Part shown: positions 61,501 to 64,000 of the stretch, piece by piece | Numbering within the stretch: the first letter of the stretch is position 1 | How the letters are laid out: each line of letters opens with the position of its first letter | Source: Smittia aterrima | Taxonomy: Eukaryota > Arthropoda > Insecta > Diptera > Chironomidae | Assembly: GCA_033063855.1 (NCBI GenBank) | Contig: CP093831.1 | Span: 8,060,001-8,124,000, forward strand | Length of the DNA: 64,000 bases | Direction of reading: 5' to 3' | Program-made: the position numbers and the translations under genes | The notes under the pieces: generated by a model | Seen by the model: the letters and a program-made list of their open reading frames with translations, nothing else | Databases searched by the model: none | What the model was told of the DNA's origin: nothing

Positions 61501-64000
61501 ACTTTTTCTGATGACGTACGAATGGAATTGCATAATTGTTACGTCATATGTTCGTGATTGTAGAGAATGAAACAGATTGAGCTGAATTACTTTGTGTTGT
61601 TGACTGTGTGAAGTGACTAGGTCAGTGACCTGAAAAGAGATTCAGCGATTGCTGGTGCATTTCGTATTGCAGCTAGGAAGGGAAGAAAAATTATGCAGGG
61701 AATGTGCAGTTTTATTGATTTCACGGTTAGCGATTTTCACAATCTCTCCTAGTTTTAAATCAGAATTATTTAATGTCATCGAATCGGCTTACACTTGAAA
61801 TAATTGTTGATAAGAAACTTTTTCTGTTTATATATTTTTACTGACCCATTTGTGATTTGTGTCAGGAAACTAAATATAGAAAAAAATGTTTGTAAGCTCA
61901 GTGAGGATTTAATTTTGAAAATTTAGTAAAACTTTGCCAAGATAAAAGTGAATAAATTGGAGAGGAAATTTTATTCATCTAAAATCTCTCGTACAGACTT
62001 AATTACAGACATTTCCCTCACTCAGATGGCACAAGGTTTACCGCTCAGTGATTTTCAATGTTTATAATTTAATTCAAATCTCAATAGAACTGCAGAGACT
62101 CAAGTTTCTGAAATTGCAGTGAAGGAATTTCATAGAAATCAAAATTGTCATCATTTTCGATTTTGTGCTCTTAGAATTCAGTTGAATTGTAAAGCTAGGT
62201 AAGATTAAACGAGATCGTAGACTTCTCTAAGCTTCACAAGTGTGTTTGCACCTCCACGAGAATTGAATTGTTAATGGTGTTGACATTAAACGACAGCTTA
62301 CTTATCACTTGAGATTGCAAAGATTTTGTTATCGATGTCGCTCGTTTCAATAACTTTACTAACTGTATAAATATCCTCGTTTCACCGTCTTCTGACGCAC
62401 TTAAGAGCTTCGAGTTTCATGTGAGTAATTGGAATCGCATCTGACGACGACGACGAAAACTAAATTCGATATTCATTGAGAAAGCTACAACAGGAAACAA
62501 CTTTTTTTTGCATTTGAGTTGAATTTCTGCTGATTGAGAGTCTCGACGTTATGAAACACCGGTAGTTGACTGAAATGCACTTCACGAGTCTCTTCGTTCA
62601 TGCAAGCTTAGTGCAAGTGAAGCTTCATTTTCTTATCAAAAGACTTCCGCCAACTTCCTGCATCGACAATACGAACTCGAAGTTATGCAAAACAAAGAGG
62701 TCGAAAGTCTTTTAACTCATTAACATGCGCGGTCCGCATTCGTATCGAAAATTCTTTGCAATTTTGTTTGCACTATCAAAAGTGTTTTCAATTTCGAAGT
62801 CAAACCAGATGATTTGAAGTGCAACGAGAAATAAAATCACACTCACTCACATCATGCTCAAACTGCATTGAGCGAACCTCATTCTCGTCATTGAGAATAA
62901 ATTTATTTCAATCGAGCTTCCACGTGTAGCTTGGCAAATCTAATCTTGAAGCTTAATCTTTGCTGAAATTATAACGATCTAACTGATTTTCGTTTGTTTA
63001 CAAAACTTTAACAACCGGCTCAGTCCTTGAGCCGTGACGACATCTCATCGATATCAAAACAAATGCGTCGGAAATAAACATTCAGCAAGAAACGATTCGA
63101 TAAACAGTGATGATGGTTTTTTCCGATCATTTGTTGTGGATGTGATCGTGTTGATCAACAAGAAAGTGTTTTCAAAATTTTAGTTAATTGAAAATAATTT
63201 CTTAATTTTTCTTAATCAACTTTTTATCACAACCCAATTTTCACAAATCAATTTCTCGGTCTTCAACCTTCGACGTCTATCATGAATCGGTTAAAAGCAT
63301 GAAACTCAAATCTTAATTCTTTCATTTTTCGTGTTCACTGCGAGCGAATGACTCAAATATTTCTGGCCACGAATGCTTCACGTGATAGTGGAGAAGAGCG
63401 ACAGACGTGCCGAGAGGCATTGAAACATTTAAAAGACGCTCTTTGAGTGTGTGTATGATGCATTCGATTGTTTGCTTCATTTGTTTTCATTTTGCGAAAA
63501 ATCGATTTTTGCAAACGAGGAATCAGCCGATAAACAAAAACACAAATTATTTGTCAGCAGCCGACTGAGCTCGAGTTTCTTGATTGATTCTGATTGAAAC
63601 TATTATCAATTTAAGTGACAATTGCAAACGAAAACTTTCCACTCTCCACGAAAAATATTCCACTCTCGTGGCCTTTCAACCAAAAATTGAGTGTTAACGC
63701 CGAACTCTGATGTTCCACTTCAAAATAAACTAAAATAGTTTCAACGTTTTCAGTTTTCAGAAATTTTGTCGACAAGCCAAATATCTCAATACGAACATGA
63801 GACATTTGCATGATTAACTTTGCTGTCTGGAATGTGAGGACTCAATAAATTTTCAGTTGGAAAAATATGTCCCGTGAGAGGGTGAGAATGGCGTCAAGTT
63901 TGACATTCATTAAAGCTCGGATTGCGAAATTCTGCTGACAGCTCCCAAGGTTACGAGGGCACAGCTTGTTCGATTTCTTCTGTGAATTCTGTGAATTAAT
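49599..64000. other. 14.4-kb region without a recognisable gene
   Basis: AT-rich, with no domain-bearing frame. A 71-codon, ATG-started, Lys/Arg-rich frame on the minus strand (56817-56602) is coding-like but unplaced. TATAAATA at 62366-62373, followed by a good donor-like GTGAGTAATT at 62421, could mark a short first exon of a plus-strand gene running out of the window, but this is weak. Confidence 0.5.

Noticed and set aside
62366..62430. TATA box and short first exon of a gene leaving the window
   Set aside because: TATAAATA is common in DNA this AT-rich, the implied exon would be only about 25 nt, and no downstream coding exon is visible.

Overview
The window is AT-rich animal DNA, almost certainly from an insect and most likely a nematoceran fly such as a non-biting midge. 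Most introns are tiny (52-61 bp), with GT..AG borders and AATAAA poly(A) signals. The families present (antigen-5 CAP protein, peritrophin-type chitin-binding protein, GPI-tailed Vanin-like amidohydrolase, Thr/Pro mucin) are typical of Diptera. The species assignment is inference. No bacterial, CRISPR or viral element was seen.

Layout. 0-5.2 kb, all minus strand: the 5' part of a secreted CAP/antigen-5 gene, then two tandemly duplicated genes for secreted Ala/Ser/Pro repeat proteins of unknown function. Each duplicate has its own CRE+TATA promoter. 5.2-14.9 kb: no recognisable gene, but one probable tRNA-derived SINE. 14.9-22.1 kb is a compact cluster: a C2-PDZ protein (+), a two-domain chitin-binding protein (+), an 836-aa charged coiled-coil-like protein (-) converging on it, and, divergently, LAMTOR5/HBXIP (+), whose last exon carries an apparent one-base frame break. 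22.1-32.6 kb: empty. 32.6-34.5 kb: a complete five-exon Vanin-like/pantetheinase-type gene (-). 37.0-37.5 kb: a candidate small secreted-protein gene (+). 48.1-49.5 kb: a two-exon secreted Thr/Pro-rich protein (+). 49.6-64 kb: nothing recognisable.

The genes do not form one pathway. Several products are secreted or extracellular (CAP, repeat proteins, chitin-binding, Vanin-like, mucin-like), as in gut, cuticle or salivary tissue; LAMTOR5 and the C2-PDZ protein are intracellular. No clearly new defence or mobile system was found. The best leads are the lineage-specific repeat-protein pair, the LAMTOR5 frame break, the chitin-binding domain that has lost exactly one disulfide pair, the nuclear-signal-bearing C2-PDZ protein, and the small secreted candidate at 37 kb. 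Exon borders were placed by eye from splice consensus and reading frame, without transcript data.
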